A DNA stretch of 64,000 bases. It comes from an uncultured Eubacterium sp. (GTDB taxonomy: Bacteria > Bacillota > Clostridia > Peptostreptococcales > Anaerovoracaceae). A program made the translations under genes and the position numbers. The notes below the pieces were generated by a model. The model made no database searches, had not been told where the DNA came from, and saw only the letters and a program-made list of their open reading frames with translations. This document shows positions 7,947 to 16,759 of the stretch, in pieces; position 1 is the stretch's first letter; the number at the start of each line of letters is the position of its first letter. The stretch spans positions 62,001 through 126,000 of the forward strand of contig UQRM01000001.1 in assembly GCA_900543485.1 (NCBI GenBank), read 5' to 3'.

Positions 7947-7952
7947 TATAAT
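7947..7952 (+). promoter_or_regulatory. -10 element (TATAAT) before purA
   Basis: Consensus TATAAT in CAATGTATAATTAG, 46 nt upstream of the purA start. The purB-purA gap also holds a GC-rich palindromic stretch (about 7883-7915) without a T-tract. I see no purine riboswitch. Confidence 0.55.
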
Positions 7953-7998
7953 TAGTTTATTAAAGTTTTACTTATATATAAAAGGAGATTTGATTTAA

Positions 7999-9291
7999 AT
8001 GATAAAAGCAATCGTAGGCGCCAACTGGGGCGACGAAGGAAAAGGCAAGATAACCGACATGCTTTCTCAGGATGCTGATATCGTCATCAGGTTCCAGGGC
8101 GGAAGCAACGCGGGCCATACCATCAGGAACAATTACGGTAAGTTCGCCCTTCACATGCTGCCTTCAGGCGTTTTCTACCAGCACATCACCAATATCCTGG
8201 GAAACGGTGTCGCTCTCAATATTCCGTTTCTCATGGAGGAGATAGGCTCGCTGGTCGATAAGGGTGTCCCGAAGCCAAACATCCTGGTTTCCGACAGAGC
8301 TCAGATACTGATGCCGTACCACATACTTTTTGACCAGTACGAAGAAGAGCGCCTCGGCGGCAAAGCCTTCGGTTCGACGAAATCGGGCATCGCTCCTTTC
8401 TACTCTGACAAATATGCCAAGATAGGCTTCCAGGTGCAAGAGCTTTTCATGGACGAAGAGCTGCTGCGGGAAAAGGCGGAAAGGGTCGTGACCCAGAAGA
8501 ACGTGTTGCTGAAGCATCTGTACAACAAGCCTGAGCTGGATGTGGACGATGTCATGAATACCCTTCTCCAGTACAGGGAAATGGTAGCACCTTACGTCTG
8601 CGATGTAGCGCTCTTCCTGGATAAGGCCATAAAGGACGGTAAGGAAATATTGCTGGAAGGTCAGCTGGGCGCCCTCAAAGATCCTGATCATGGCATATAT
8701 CCGATGGTAACCTCATCATCTACGCTGGCCGCCTACGGAGCCATCGGTGCAGGAGTGCCTCCTTACGAGATAAAGAGCATAATCACGGTGGTAAAGGCCT
8801 ATTCCAGCGCGGTAGGCGGAGGCGCCTTTGTCAGCGAGATCCTCGATGAAGAGGAGGCAGAAGAGCTGAGAAAGCGCGGCGGTGACGGCGGTGAATACGG
8901 GGCTACCACAGGCAGACCTCGAAGAGTAGGCTGGTTCGACGTAGTCGCGACAAAATATGGCTGCATGACTCAGGGAACTACAGAAGTAGCTTTTACAGTA
9001 CTTGACCCATTGGGATACCTGGATGAGATACCTATCTGCGTCGGCTATGAGATCGACGGCCAGGTGACCGACAGGTTCCCGCCTACGTCAAAGCTGGAAC
9101 AAGCCAAGCCTGTCATCAGAAAACTGCCGGGGTGGAAATGCGACATCACCGGCATCCGTGAGTTTGAAAAGCTCCCGGCAGAGGCACAGAATTATGTAAA
9201 TGAAATAGAAAAACTCATAGGTTTCCCTATCACATACGTTTCCAACGGACCGGGAAGAGATGACATCATAAAAAGGAGGCCGCAGCTGTAA
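7999..9291 (+). CDS. purA: adenylosuccinate synthetase
   Basis: A 430-residue GTP-dependent ligase that joins IMP and aspartate, the first committed step to AMP. The N-terminal P-loop reads GANWGDEGKGK, where most family members have GAQWGDEGKGK, an unusual Q-to-N change next to the catalytic aspartate. Further family segments are GGSNAGHT near residue 35 and TTGRPRRVGWFD near residue 300. AAAGGAG precedes the start by a normal distance. Length is typical. Confidence 0.97.
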   Translation: MIKAIVGANWGDEGKGKITDMLSQDADIVIRFQGGSNAGHTIRNNYGKFALHMLPSGVFYQHITNILGNGVALNIPFLMEEIGSLVDKGVPKPNILVSDRAQILMPYHILFDQYEEERLGGKAFGSTKSGIAPFYSDKYAKIGFQVQELFMDEELLREKAERVVTQKNVLLKHLYNKPELDVDDVMNTLLQYREMVAPYVCDVALFLDKAIKDGKEILLEGQLGALKDPDHGIYPMVTSSSTLAAYGAIGAGVPPYEIKSIITVVKAYSSAVGGGAFVSEILDEEEAEELRKRGGDGGEYGATTGRPRRVGWFDVVATKYGCMTQGTTEVAFTVLDPLGYLDEIPICVGYEIDGQVTDRFPPTSKLEQAKPVIRKLPGWKCDITGIREFEKLPAEAQNYVNEIEKLIGFPITYVSNGPGRDDIIKRRPQL

Positions 9292-9324
9292 AATTTCGAT
9301 TTCAGTTTTCGGAGGATTTAACTA

Positions 9325-10464
9325 ATGTATAAAGAAGCCCTCAGAGCCGCATGGGCGGAGATCAATATAACGAATCTCGACTTCAATATAAAGAAAATCA
9401 AGGAAAAGGTCGGACCGGGCAAAAAGGTGACCGGTATCATCAAAGCTGATGCTTATGGTCATGGCGCGGTAAAAACGGCTACTGTACTGCGAGCCAACGG
9501 CATCGAGTCCTTTGGCGTAGCAACCCTTTCTGAAGCGGTACGTCTGAGAAACGCCGGATTTCTCCTGGAGGAGATCATCGTCCTGGGCCTGACCCCTGAT
9601 CCTTACGTGGATACTATCATCGAACACAGACTTTCGCCTGTAGTATGCGATTTCAAAAACGCGGAAACTATTTCCAAGGCGGCTCAGAAGGCCGGCATCA
9701 TCATCGACGGATATATAGCCATCGACACAGGGATGGGTCGCATAGGCTACGATATCGAAAATTCTTCCTCCGTAGACGACATAAAGATGATACAGCAGCT
9801 TCCCAACTTCAGGATAGCCGGGCTCTTTTCCCACTTCGCCACAGCCGATGCCGCTGATAAGACGTATGCCATCGTGCAAGAGCAACGCTTCATGGTCTTC
9901 TATAAGAAGCTTCTCAACGCCGATGTTTACATCCCCGCCAGAACTATCGCCAACAGCGCGGCGGTGATGGAGATGGCATCGACCCACTATGAAATGGTGC
10001 GCCCGGGGATCATCCTGTATGGTTGCTACCCGTCGGACGAGGTGGATAAATCTCAGATAGAATTACGGCCTGTGATGTCTGTCAAGGCCAATATCATCCA
10101 GTTGAAAAAAGTACCCGCAGGCAATTCCATCAGCTACGGCAGAAAATTCACCACACAGCAGGACAGTCTCATAGCTACCATACCATTGGGCTACTCCGAT
10201 GGATTCCCCAGACCTTATTCCTCCCGTGGAAAGGTCATCGTAAACGGTGTTTTCGCACCTATCGCCGGGACCATCTGCATGGATCAATGCATGATAGATG
10301 TCACTCATGTGCCTTATCCGCGTTTGGGTGACGAAGTGACCATCATGGGAAAAGACGGCATCTACGAGATCTCGGCCGATGATATCGCCCGAAAGACCGG
10401 AACTATAAATTACGAAATACTGTGTGCCTTCGGACAGCGGCTGCCAAAGGTGTACGTCTATTGA
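9325..10464 (+). CDS. alr: alanine racemase
   Basis: A 379-residue PLP enzyme that interconverts L- and D-alanine for peptidoglycan. The PLP lysine is in IIKADAYGHGAV near residue 40; TGMGRIGY at about residue 131 belongs to the barrel, and the C-terminal catalytic-tyrosine region contains AGTICMDQCMIDV near residue 310. CGGAGG lies upstream of the ATG. It follows purA by 33 nt and precedes a lipoprotein gene, probably one transcription unit. Confidence 0.96.
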   Translation: MYKEALRAAWAEINITNLDFNIKKIKEKVGPGKKVTGIIKADAYGHGAVKTATVLRANGIESFGVATLSEAVRLRNAGFLLEEIIVLGLTPDPYVDTIIEHRLSPVVCDFKNAETISKAAQKAGIIIDGYIAIDTGMGRIGYDIENSSSVDDIKMIQQLPNFRIAGLFSHFATADAADKTYAIVQEQRFMVFYKKLLNADVYIPARTIANSAAVMEMASTHYEMVRPGIILYGCYPSDEVDKSQIELRPVMSVKANIIQLKKVPAGNSISYGRKFTTQQDSLIATIPLGYSDGFPRPYSSRGKVIVNGVFAPIAGTICMDQCMIDVTHVPYPRLGDEVTIMGKDGIYEISADDIARKTGTINYEILCAFGQRLPKVYVY

Positions 10465-10484
10465 TACGGAAAAGGAGGATAGAT

Positions 10485-10916
10485 ATGAAAAAGTATGCCA
10501 TATTGCTGATCGTCGTGATCATGGCATTAGCTCTCGCAAGCTGCGGCAGCGGCGATACGACCGGACAGCAGCAACAGACCGATGCTCCTTCGGAGGAAGC
10601 TATCACCGTTACCATAGACATCAGCTATCCTGATGAATCAGGTCTTGCCGATGTGGAAGACGCGACAGTGACCGTCGACAGTGAAAGCAGTGTGCTCAAC
10701 GCCCTCATCACATATGGTAATGCTAACGATATCGAAGTGCTGACAGATGAATCTTCTGAGAACCCTTACGTCACCAGCATCAACGGCGTAGCTGAAACAG
10801 ATACCGCCGGTTGGGTGTATGAAGTCAATGATGAAATGGTCATGGAATCGGCTGACGCCTGTATCCTCACAGATGGCGACAGCATCAGCTGGGACTTCGA
10901 GAGTTGGACAGAATAA
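10485..10916 (+). CDS. lipoprotein with a DUF4430-like domain
   Basis: A 143-residue secreted lipoprotein. The signal peptide (MKKYAILLIVVIMALALASCG) has a lipobox LASC with Cys at residue 19. The mature part ends in a DUF4430-type fold, seen in GWVYEVNDE and DGDSISWDFESW; this domain is found in cobalamin-binding and other surface proteins. The function is not known. The start is set by AAAGGAGG upstream. A short Gln/Thr/Asp-rich linker follows the lipidated Cys. Confidence 0.85.
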   Translation: MKKYAILLIVVIMALALASCGSGDTTGQQQQTDAPSEEAITVTIDISYPDESGLADVEDATVTVDSESSVLNALITYGNANDIEVLTDESSENPYVTSINGVAETDTAGWVYEVNDEMVMESADACILTDGDSISWDFESWTE

Positions 10917-10979
10917 TCACATGGACACATAGAGCTAAAACGGGGCTGTCGCCTGCAAAATCCTGCTATCGCTTCATCG

Positions 10980-11205
10980 AGAAATGCCTATAACAGAAAA
11001 TTTTGTTTCCCAATAGGCATAATGCCCGTTATATTTCAAGCTCTTCTGATGACGAAATAATAAAAAATCAGTTTCAGATACTGTTTTAGGCATATTTCGG
11101 ATAGGTTCCCGTTGATTTTATGCCAAAATGTCGAGTATTTTATGGATTTTAGGCATTTTCCACCATCTGCGAACATCACTCGACCGTAATTTATGCCTAT
11201 TGCGC
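10980..11205. repeat. intergenic island C: AGGCAT/ATGCCT word array
   Basis: The gene-free stretch 10917-11303 holds six copies of the word AGGCAT/ATGCCT: ATGCCT at 10984, AGGCAT at 11015 and 11088, ATGCCA at 11120, AGGCAT at 11151 and ATGCCT at 11193. Spacings are 31, 73, 32, 31 and 42 nt; a degenerate member (ATGACG) at 11049 would split the 73. Most copies are flanked by runs of T or A. Upstream, 10942-10952 (GGGGCTGTCGC) matches the left arm of the terminator at 60767 but lacks its partner. Function unknown. Confidence 0.55.
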
Positions 11206-11303
11206 ATCGATAACAGATCCATTTTAGCATTCCTGTCTTGACGGTTCCTTTTAGACAGAGTCCGCATATATTTCCTCAAAAATATAAATGTCTATATAAA
11301 TCT

Positions 11304-11924
11304 TCATTTCCGGCTTATTTCGGGAAACCGGACGATCTTATCGCAGACTTTCTCCGCCAGAGCCATGTTATGAGTCACCACCAGCAGCCCCAGCTTCCTG
11401 TATCGAGCTACTTCCAGTATTTTTTCCCAGATCTGAGCCTGGGTTATCACATCCAGCATGGTTGTTATCTCATCGCATATGAGAAATCTTGTCTCCGGCC
11501 CCAGCACTCTGGCGATACAGAACCGCTGCAGCTCCCCGCCGGAAAGCTCCGACGGCCACCGCTCCAGCCAGGCCTCTTCTATCCCCATAGCTTTCAGCAG
11601 CTCTTCGTCGGGATCCCAGCATTCCTTCAGGACTTTTTCCATCTTCCATCTTGGATTCACTGCCTGTTCGGGATGCTGGTATATCATCTGGACCGGACAA
11701 TAGCCTTTCAGCGGCAGAGGCTTCCCATCTAACAGGACCCGCCCCTCGGAAGGTTCCAGATAACCTGACAAGACCCTGGAAAGGGTGCTTTTGCCGCATC
11801 CGGAAGGTCCTACCAATGCCGTCCGCTGCCCTGATTCCAATGTAAAATCCAGCCCTCTGAATATCCATGGGCTCCCCTTGCTGCTCCCGTATCTGAATCC
11901 CAGGTTTTCCGCTTCAAGTCGCAT
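11304..11924 (-). CDS. peptide/nickel-type ABC transporter ATP-binding protein (second ATPase)
   Basis: A 206-residue ATPase, short for the DppF/NikE class (usually 250-330) because it ends soon after the switch histidine. Walker A is GPSGCGKST, the signature is LSGGELQRF, Walker B is FLICDE and the switch is VVTHN. It is the last gene of the minus-strand operon and overlaps the preceding ATPase gene by 11 nt. With its partner it would power import at the cytoplasmic face. Confidence 0.92.
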   Translation of the reverse strand: MRLEAENLGFRYGSSKGSPWIFRGLDFTLESGQRTALVGPSGCGKSTLSRVLSGYLEPSEGRVLLDGKPLPLKGYCPVQMIYQHPEQAVNPRWKMEKVLKECWDPDEELLKAMGIEEAWLERWPSELSGGELQRFCIARVLGPETRFLICDEITTMLDVITQAQIWEKILEVARYRKLGLLVVTHNMALAEKVCDKIVRFPEISRK

Positions 11925-12855
11925 GGATACACCTTACCTTTCCGCCTCTGATCTCCCGCATCTCAACAGTACCGGCACATTCTTCCGTCCTCATGGGGCA
12001 TCTGTCTGCAAAGAGACAGCCTTTCGGAAGATCTCCCGCATAAGGCTGAGTCCCCGCTATAGCTCTGAAGCCGTTCTGAGGAAGAGCATCGATAAACGCC
12101 TTACTGTAAGGATGTCTCAGCGCTTCCTTCCCTTTTTTGAAATCCCCGGCCGGGCAAACCTCTACGGTCGTTCCCCCATAAAACACAGCGATACGGTCGG
12201 CTATACCAAAAGCCAGATCTATATCGTGAGTTATCAGCAAAACACCACATCCGTCATCGGCCAGCTCTCTGAAATGACTCAGGGTCTCCATGGCCATATC
12301 CGCCCCCAGTCCCGGCGTGGGCTCATCAGCTATTATCAACTTGGCAGCCTCCATCACCGCCGTGGATATCAAGACCCGCCGGGCCATTCCTCCGGAAAGC
12401 TGAAATGGATACATTTTTTCCGTTTCTTCCGGCAATCCATATCTTCCGAATACGCTCTTCACTTTTTCCATGGTACCTCTGACACCTTTCACCTGTCTTC
12501 CCACCTTCATCAGCGGATCCAGAAATTCCACTGACTGAGGGATGAGGACCATATCGCGACCACGAAGTTTACGCTGCAGCTCACAGGTCAGAGGCTGGCC
12601 CATATATGCCATCTCTCCCGTAACAGTCGCGTTCTCCGGCAGTATCCCCAACACTGAATGAGCAAGCAGGCTTTTTCCGGAACCACTGGCTCCTACTACG
12701 GCTACTACCTCACCAGGATACACCTCTACATCGAGGGAATGAATGACTTCCAGATCATATTTGTTGAAGCCATGGTCGTATCTGCTGAATGACACTGTAA
12801 GATTTTTAACTGACAATAAGGGGCTGTCAGTTCCTGCTCCATTTTTTTTCATCAT
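11914..12855 (-). CDS. peptide/nickel-type ABC transporter ATP-binding protein (first ATPase)
   Basis: A 313-residue ATPase of the DppD/NikD class. Walker A is GASGSGKSL, the signature LSGGMARRV, Walker B LIIADE and the switch LLITHD. The C-terminal oligopeptide/nickel extension with cysteines (GCLFADRCPMRTEEC) is present; in this class it often holds an iron-sulfur cluster. Start chosen at the ATG 8 nt after GGAGG. Next to the two permeases and the binding protein. Confidence 0.94.
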   Translation of the reverse strand: MMKKNGAGTDSPLLSVKNLTVSFSRYDHGFNKYDLEVIHSLDVEVYPGEVVAVVGASGSGKSLLAHSVLGILPENATVTGEMAYMGQPLTCELQRKLRGRDMVLIPQSVEFLDPLMKVGRQVKGVRGTMEKVKSVFGRYGLPEETEKMYPFQLSGGMARRVLISTAVMEAAKLIIADEPTPGLGADMAMETLSHFRELADDGCGVLLITHDIDLAFGIADRIAVFYGGTTVEVCPAGDFKKGKEALRHPYSKAFIDALPQNGFRAIAGTQPYAGDLPKGCLFADRCPMRTEECAGTVEMREIRGGKVRCIHAT

Positions 12856-12868
12856 TTGCCTCACCTCC

Positions 12869-13735
12869 CTATTGATTGCCGCTTCCCGGATTCAGCAGCA
12901 TTTTCAGTTTTTCGCCGATCACATCGAATAGCATGACAGCTATCAGCAGCATCAATCCCGGAAATAAACAGAGCCACCATTTCCCGGTAATTATATGTGA
13001 CATGGCTTCCGACAGAATCCCTCCTATGGCAGGTGTAGAGGCAGAAAAGCCGAACCCCAGGAATGTGAGCGCCGCCTCATGCATTATAGCATGTGGAAAC
13101 AGAAGCACCAGTCCTACAAGATAGACAGGCAACACATGAGGCACTATGTGCTCCCTGGCCACCTGGAACCAGGAATGCCCCATCCTGAGAGAAGCTTTCA
13201 CATATTGTGACCCTCTGACCTGGAGTACTTCCGCCCTGACCAGCCTGGTCAGCTCCGGCCAGTGCGTCACCGCTACGGCAAAGGCCACACCGAAACCGCC
13301 TCTTCCCATCATATAGGATATGAGGAGCAGCAGCACCAGATGTGGGATCCCCATGCAGCAATCCACGCACCACATGATAACACGATCAACCTTCCCGCCG
13401 AACACAGCAGACACAGCACCAAAGACCAGCGCTATGACAGAGCTCACCGCCGAAGCCGCCAGCCCTATCAGTATGCTGTTGGAAAGGCCTTTCACGCTTC
13501 TCCAGAACATATCCCGTCCCATGATATCAGTCCCAAAGGGATGTGCCAAAGACGGCGCCAGAAAACTGTCCTCGTAATGTACCCCATACATTTCCGGGTC
13601 CATCACCAGTCCGGCTACCATTACTACAATCAGATATGTTGCCGCCAATGCTATATATATCATCAGCTTTTTTTTCGTATTGAACCTCGGCTGCTTCAAA
13701 CGAGGTCCATCCATAGTCATGGCCTGATTATGCAC
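12869..13735 (-). CDS. peptide/nickel-type ABC transporter permease (NikC/DppC type)
   Basis: A 288-residue inner membrane permease with about six helices. It has the N-terminal HPFGTDIMGRDMF motif of the DppC/NikC class and a coupling region (EHIVPHVLPVY). The start is GTG at 13735, placed right after AAGGAGG and overlapping the end of the upstream permease gene by 8 nt, which implies translational coupling. Confidence 0.93.
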   Translation of the reverse strand: MHNQAMTMDGPRLKQPRFNTKKKLMIYIALAATYLIVVMVAGLVMDPEMYGVHYEDSFLAPSLAHPFGTDIMGRDMFWRSVKGLSNSILIGLAASAVSSVIALVFGAVSAVFGGKVDRVIMWCVDCCMGIPHLVLLLLISYMMGRGGFGVAFAVAVTHWPELTRLVRAEVLQVRGSQYVKASLRMGHSWFQVAREHIVPHVLPVYLVGLVLLFPHAIMHEAALTFLGFGFSASTPAIGGILSEAMSHIITGKWWLCLFPGLMLLIAVMLFDVIGEKLKMLLNPGSGNQ

Positions 13736-14711
13736 GGTATCCTCCTTCCTTTAACCGCGGATCCACGATCCCATATAGCACATTAGCGATGAAATTTCCC
13801 GCGAAAACAAAGAGAGCGCTGAACATGGCGATACCTATCAGCAGCGGTGCGTCGCCATTGGTAGCCGCTGCCGTTACAGCGCTCCCAAGACCGGGATATG
13901 AGAATACCGTCTCCGCCAGGGCTATACCGCCGAACAGCTCGCTGAAGGAAGCGAATTGCAGTGTGATAGCCGGCATGGCGATATTTCGCAGGCCATGTCT
14001 TGCCACCAGCTGACCGGTAGATTCCCCTCGCGCCCTGGCAAATAACATATAATCGCTGTTCATTATTTCTATCAGCTTCTGTCTCGTGTAAAGGGTTATC
14101 TTACTTATTCCCAATATGCTCAGGGTAACGGCCGGCAATATCATATGATATATACGATCCCATATAGTTACATCCTCCGCCAGCTTATTTACCGGAGCCG
14201 CCTGTCCTGTCGGGAACCATCCCAATATTACAGAAAAGACCGTCAACATCAGCAAGCCGAACCAGAACACAGGAGCCGACTGAAGGATGAGGCAGAAAGT
14301 TTTGACACATTTGTCAAAGATCCCTCCCCTTCTCACCGCCGCCAGTATACCTGCTGCAAATCCTATGACTCCCGACAATACCCATGCAGCCAGTATCAGA
14401 GCCAGTGAGTAGACGAACCTTTCCGATATCACCTGCGCCACCGGCATGTTGTAGGTTATGGATGTCCCCAAGTCCCCATGCAATGTATTATTTGCCCAGG
14501 TGAGGAACCTTTCTACCGGAGGATCATTGAGTCCCCAATATTCAGCTACCTCTTCCCTGGCCTCCTCCGACATGGTAGATTCAGCGCCGACATACGCCTG
14601 CAGCGGATCGACGGGAGAAGCCGACACCAATATGAAGGAGAGGATACAGACGGCTATCACCAGCGTCAGCATCCTGATCGTTGTTGAGCAGATATACTTC
14701 AGTCTGTTCAT
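13728..14711 (-). CDS. peptide/nickel-type ABC transporter permease (NikB/DppB type)
   Basis: A 327-residue permease with about six helices. The first helix is followed by the periplasmic stretch typical of DppB/NikB (SPVDPLQAYVG), and the coupling loop reads RARGESTGQLVARHGLRN. AAAGGAG precedes the ATG. It pairs with the NikC-type subunit to form the channel. Confidence 0.93.
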   Translation of the reverse strand: MNRLKYICSTTIRMLTLVIAVCILSFILVSASPVDPLQAYVGAESTMSEEAREEVAEYWGLNDPPVERFLTWANNTLHGDLGTSITYNMPVAQVISERFVYSLALILAAWVLSGVIGFAAGILAAVRRGGIFDKCVKTFCLILQSAPVFWFGLLMLTVFSVILGWFPTGQAAPVNKLAEDVTIWDRIYHMILPAVTLSILGISKITLYTRQKLIEIMNSDYMLFARARGESTGQLVARHGLRNIAMPAITLQFASFSELFGGIALAETVFSYPGLGSAVTAAATNGDAPLLIGIAMFSALFVFAGNFIANVLYGIVDPRLKEGGYRA

Positions 14712-14735
14712 TGAGATCTCCTTTCCGCGCTCCTG

Positions 14736-16352
14736 CTATTTCAGTGTCCACTGATTCATATTGTTGATGACAGGAGCTCCGTGACCATGAGGATGAGGGA
14801 TCTGAGTATCGACGGATATATCCAGATCGTCGCTTACGAAATAACTGTGTTCTATGTTCACGATATAGAGGTACGCGTAATCGTCCGCGGTAACGCTCTG
14901 GACTTGTTTCCAGGCTTCGACAGAAGCTTCCCTGCTGTTGGCGTCAAGGGCAGCTTCTATCAATCTGTCGGCTTCGGCATTGGAATATCTGACAGTATTG
15001 GCCGTACCTGTACCTGTAAAAGCACCGGAATAAAACAGGTTCCTCAGGACCACAGGATCATATTGACCCCAGCCCCACACTACGCCGCTGGTAAACGCTT
15101 CCGTATCCAATTCATCCCACGTTGCCTGGTCCACATCTATTTTTATCCCTATTTTCTCCGCCTCCTCAGCTACTGCCTGAGCCAGCTGATATCTGGCCGT
15201 ATCGCCGCTTGGCGCATAGACTGTGAATTCACATCTGAGACCATCCTTTTCATATATATCGTCCTTACCTTCCTCCCATCCTGCTGCTTCCAGAAGCGCC
15301 CTGGCCTCATCTTTTCTGTTATCCTCATAAGATGCGGTATTTCCCCATTCAAGATTATCGGTAAACCCTTCCGCCGGCTTCCCTATACCATTGAGAGCAT
15401 TATCTATTATAGTCTGCCTGTCGATACCGATGGACAGAGCTTCTCTTACTGCTCTGTCAGATGTCACATCATTGCCGACTGTTACCGTATCGCCGCTTTC
15501 CGTCCTGTATGACTCCTGTGGTGTAACAGGCAAGCTTATCTGACGCACATCCATGGTCTCCAGATTCTCGATATGCATCCCGTCTATCTCTTCATTGACA
15601 TAGTTGGGACTGACCATTGCCAGATCCAGCTCTCCCGATCTGGCGCTGGCTATCGCTGCGTCCTCTTCCATATCGAGTATAGTCACCTGCTCTATTGAAG
15701 GAGCGCCTCCGTAATAATCCTCATTGGCGCCGAGTATCATTTTCTGAGCTGTATCATATTGTATGACTTTCCACGGCCCTGTTCCTATCGGCATGGTATC
15801 AAAAGTCCGGCTGTCATACCCATCACTGGGAACTATGCCCAGACATGCCATCTGATCCAGGAAAGACGAATAGGGCTCTGTCAACGTGAATACCACAGTA
15901 TGATCGTCCGTCGCCTCTACCGACGCCATACGGCTCAGATCCACGCTGTCATTACCACCCTGATTTTCCTTCACTGTATTGTATGTAAATACTACATCTT
16001 CAGCGGTGAAATCGGAGCCGTCATGGAACGTTACGCCTTCCCTCAGATGGAAGGTGTATGTCAACGCGTCACTGCTCACTTCCCAATCCAGCGCCAGATC
16101 TCCCGCGTATGTCGATTCAGGAGTCACTTTAGTCAACGCATTATTTATGACGGGATAGCCATAGGAAAATGCTCCCTTCACGGGATCAAGGCTGCTATCA
16201 AATATGGTTTCTCCCACATAAATAGAGATCCCGTCGCCGTCAGTACCACTGCCTGAACCGGACGATGAGCCTCCGCATCCTGTCAAAACCACAGCTCCCA
16301 GGCACAACAATGCGATAACCGCCGCGATTTTTCTCACTGTCTTCCTCTTCAC
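14736..16352 (-). CDS. peptide/nickel-type ABC transporter substrate-binding lipoprotein
   Basis: A 538-residue family 5 extracellular solute-binding protein. The signal peptide ends in a lipobox with LTGC (Cys at about residue 26), followed by a Ser/Gly linker. The body shows TYTFHLREGVTFHDGSDFTA, the classic family 5 segment, and PIGTGPWKV. The C-terminus has a histidine cluster (HPHGHGAPVINNMNQW). Such a cluster suggests a metal chelate such as nickel as cargo, but peptide cannot be excluded. GTG start after GGAGGATGAGGAA. First gene of the five-gene importer operon. Confidence 0.92.
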   Translation of the reverse strand: MKRKTVRKIAAVIALLCLGAVVLTGCGGSSSGSGSGTDGDGISIYVGETIFDSSLDPVKGAFSYGYPVINNALTKVTPESTYAGDLALDWEVSSDALTYTFHLREGVTFHDGSDFTAEDVVFTYNTVKENQGGNDSVDLSRMASVEATDDHTVVFTLTEPYSSFLDQMACLGIVPSDGYDSRTFDTMPIGTGPWKVIQYDTAQKMILGANEDYYGGAPSIEQVTILDMEEDAAIASARSGELDLAMVSPNYVNEEIDGMHIENLETMDVRQISLPVTPQESYRTESGDTVTVGNDVTSDRAVREALSIGIDRQTIIDNALNGIGKPAEGFTDNLEWGNTASYEDNRKDEARALLEAAGWEEGKDDIYEKDGLRCEFTVYAPSGDTARYQLAQAVAEEAEKIGIKIDVDQATWDELDTEAFTSGVVWGWGQYDPVVLRNLFYSGAFTGTGTANTVRYSNAEADRLIEAALDANSREASVEAWKQVQSVTADDYAYLYIVNIEHSYFVSDDLDISVDTQIPHPHGHGAPVINNMNQWTLK

Positions 16353-16563
16353 TTCCTCATCCTCCTTTTCCCGGATCTCCCGAAAAAAAATCCAGAAAAA
16401 CCATGACCGCTCCTGACGGTCCTATGGCCTTCCTGGACAAAATATTCCCCGTTATTGAATTTTTCTTTTTTCTATAATTAATGCTTTCGCCAATTAAGAT
16501 CTCAGCTTATTGGCAGTCATCTTCTGACGACCTGGTGACACTTCATATGCCGCTTTCTTCTCT
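16353..16563. other. upstream region of the importer operon, no gene
   Basis: The 211 nt before the insertion element presumably carry the importer promoter. I find no convincing NikR-type palindrome, riboswitch or paired -35/-10. The AT-rich stretch at 16452-16492 is the likeliest promoter location. Confidence 0.3.
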
Positions 16564-16612
16564 ATTATATCACATATCGACGCGACTTCAATGTTTTTCT
16601 TCAGATCACGCC
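16564..16612 (+). repeat. 49-bp direct repeat, left copy (target duplication of the IS)
   Basis: Identical base for base to 18601-18649 and placed immediately outside the left end of the insertion element. Perfect identity suggests a recent insertion. Confidence 0.9.
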
Positions 16613-16729
16613 CGGGAGTTTGACACTTCTTTTTAAACTGCATAAACCAGATACATTGAAATACCACCGCTTGCGGTGAATTTTTTTGTCAAATTTTATG
16701 ATTTTGTTAGCGCTTGTTGGTGCTTGTTG

Positions 16730-16738
16730 TGGTATAAT
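16730..16738 (+). promoter_or_regulatory. extended -10 promoter of the transposase
   Basis: TGGTATAAT inside TTGTGGTATAATAT, only 21 nt before the ATG and just before AAAGGAGG. The extended form probably replaces a good -35. Confidence 0.65.
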
Positions 16739-16759
16739 ATAAAAAAGGAGGGTTTCACC

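Noticed and set aside
7873..7998. Purine riboswitch before purA
   Set aside because: No three-way junction core or conserved loop text can be seen; the gap holds only a GC-rich palindrome and a -10.
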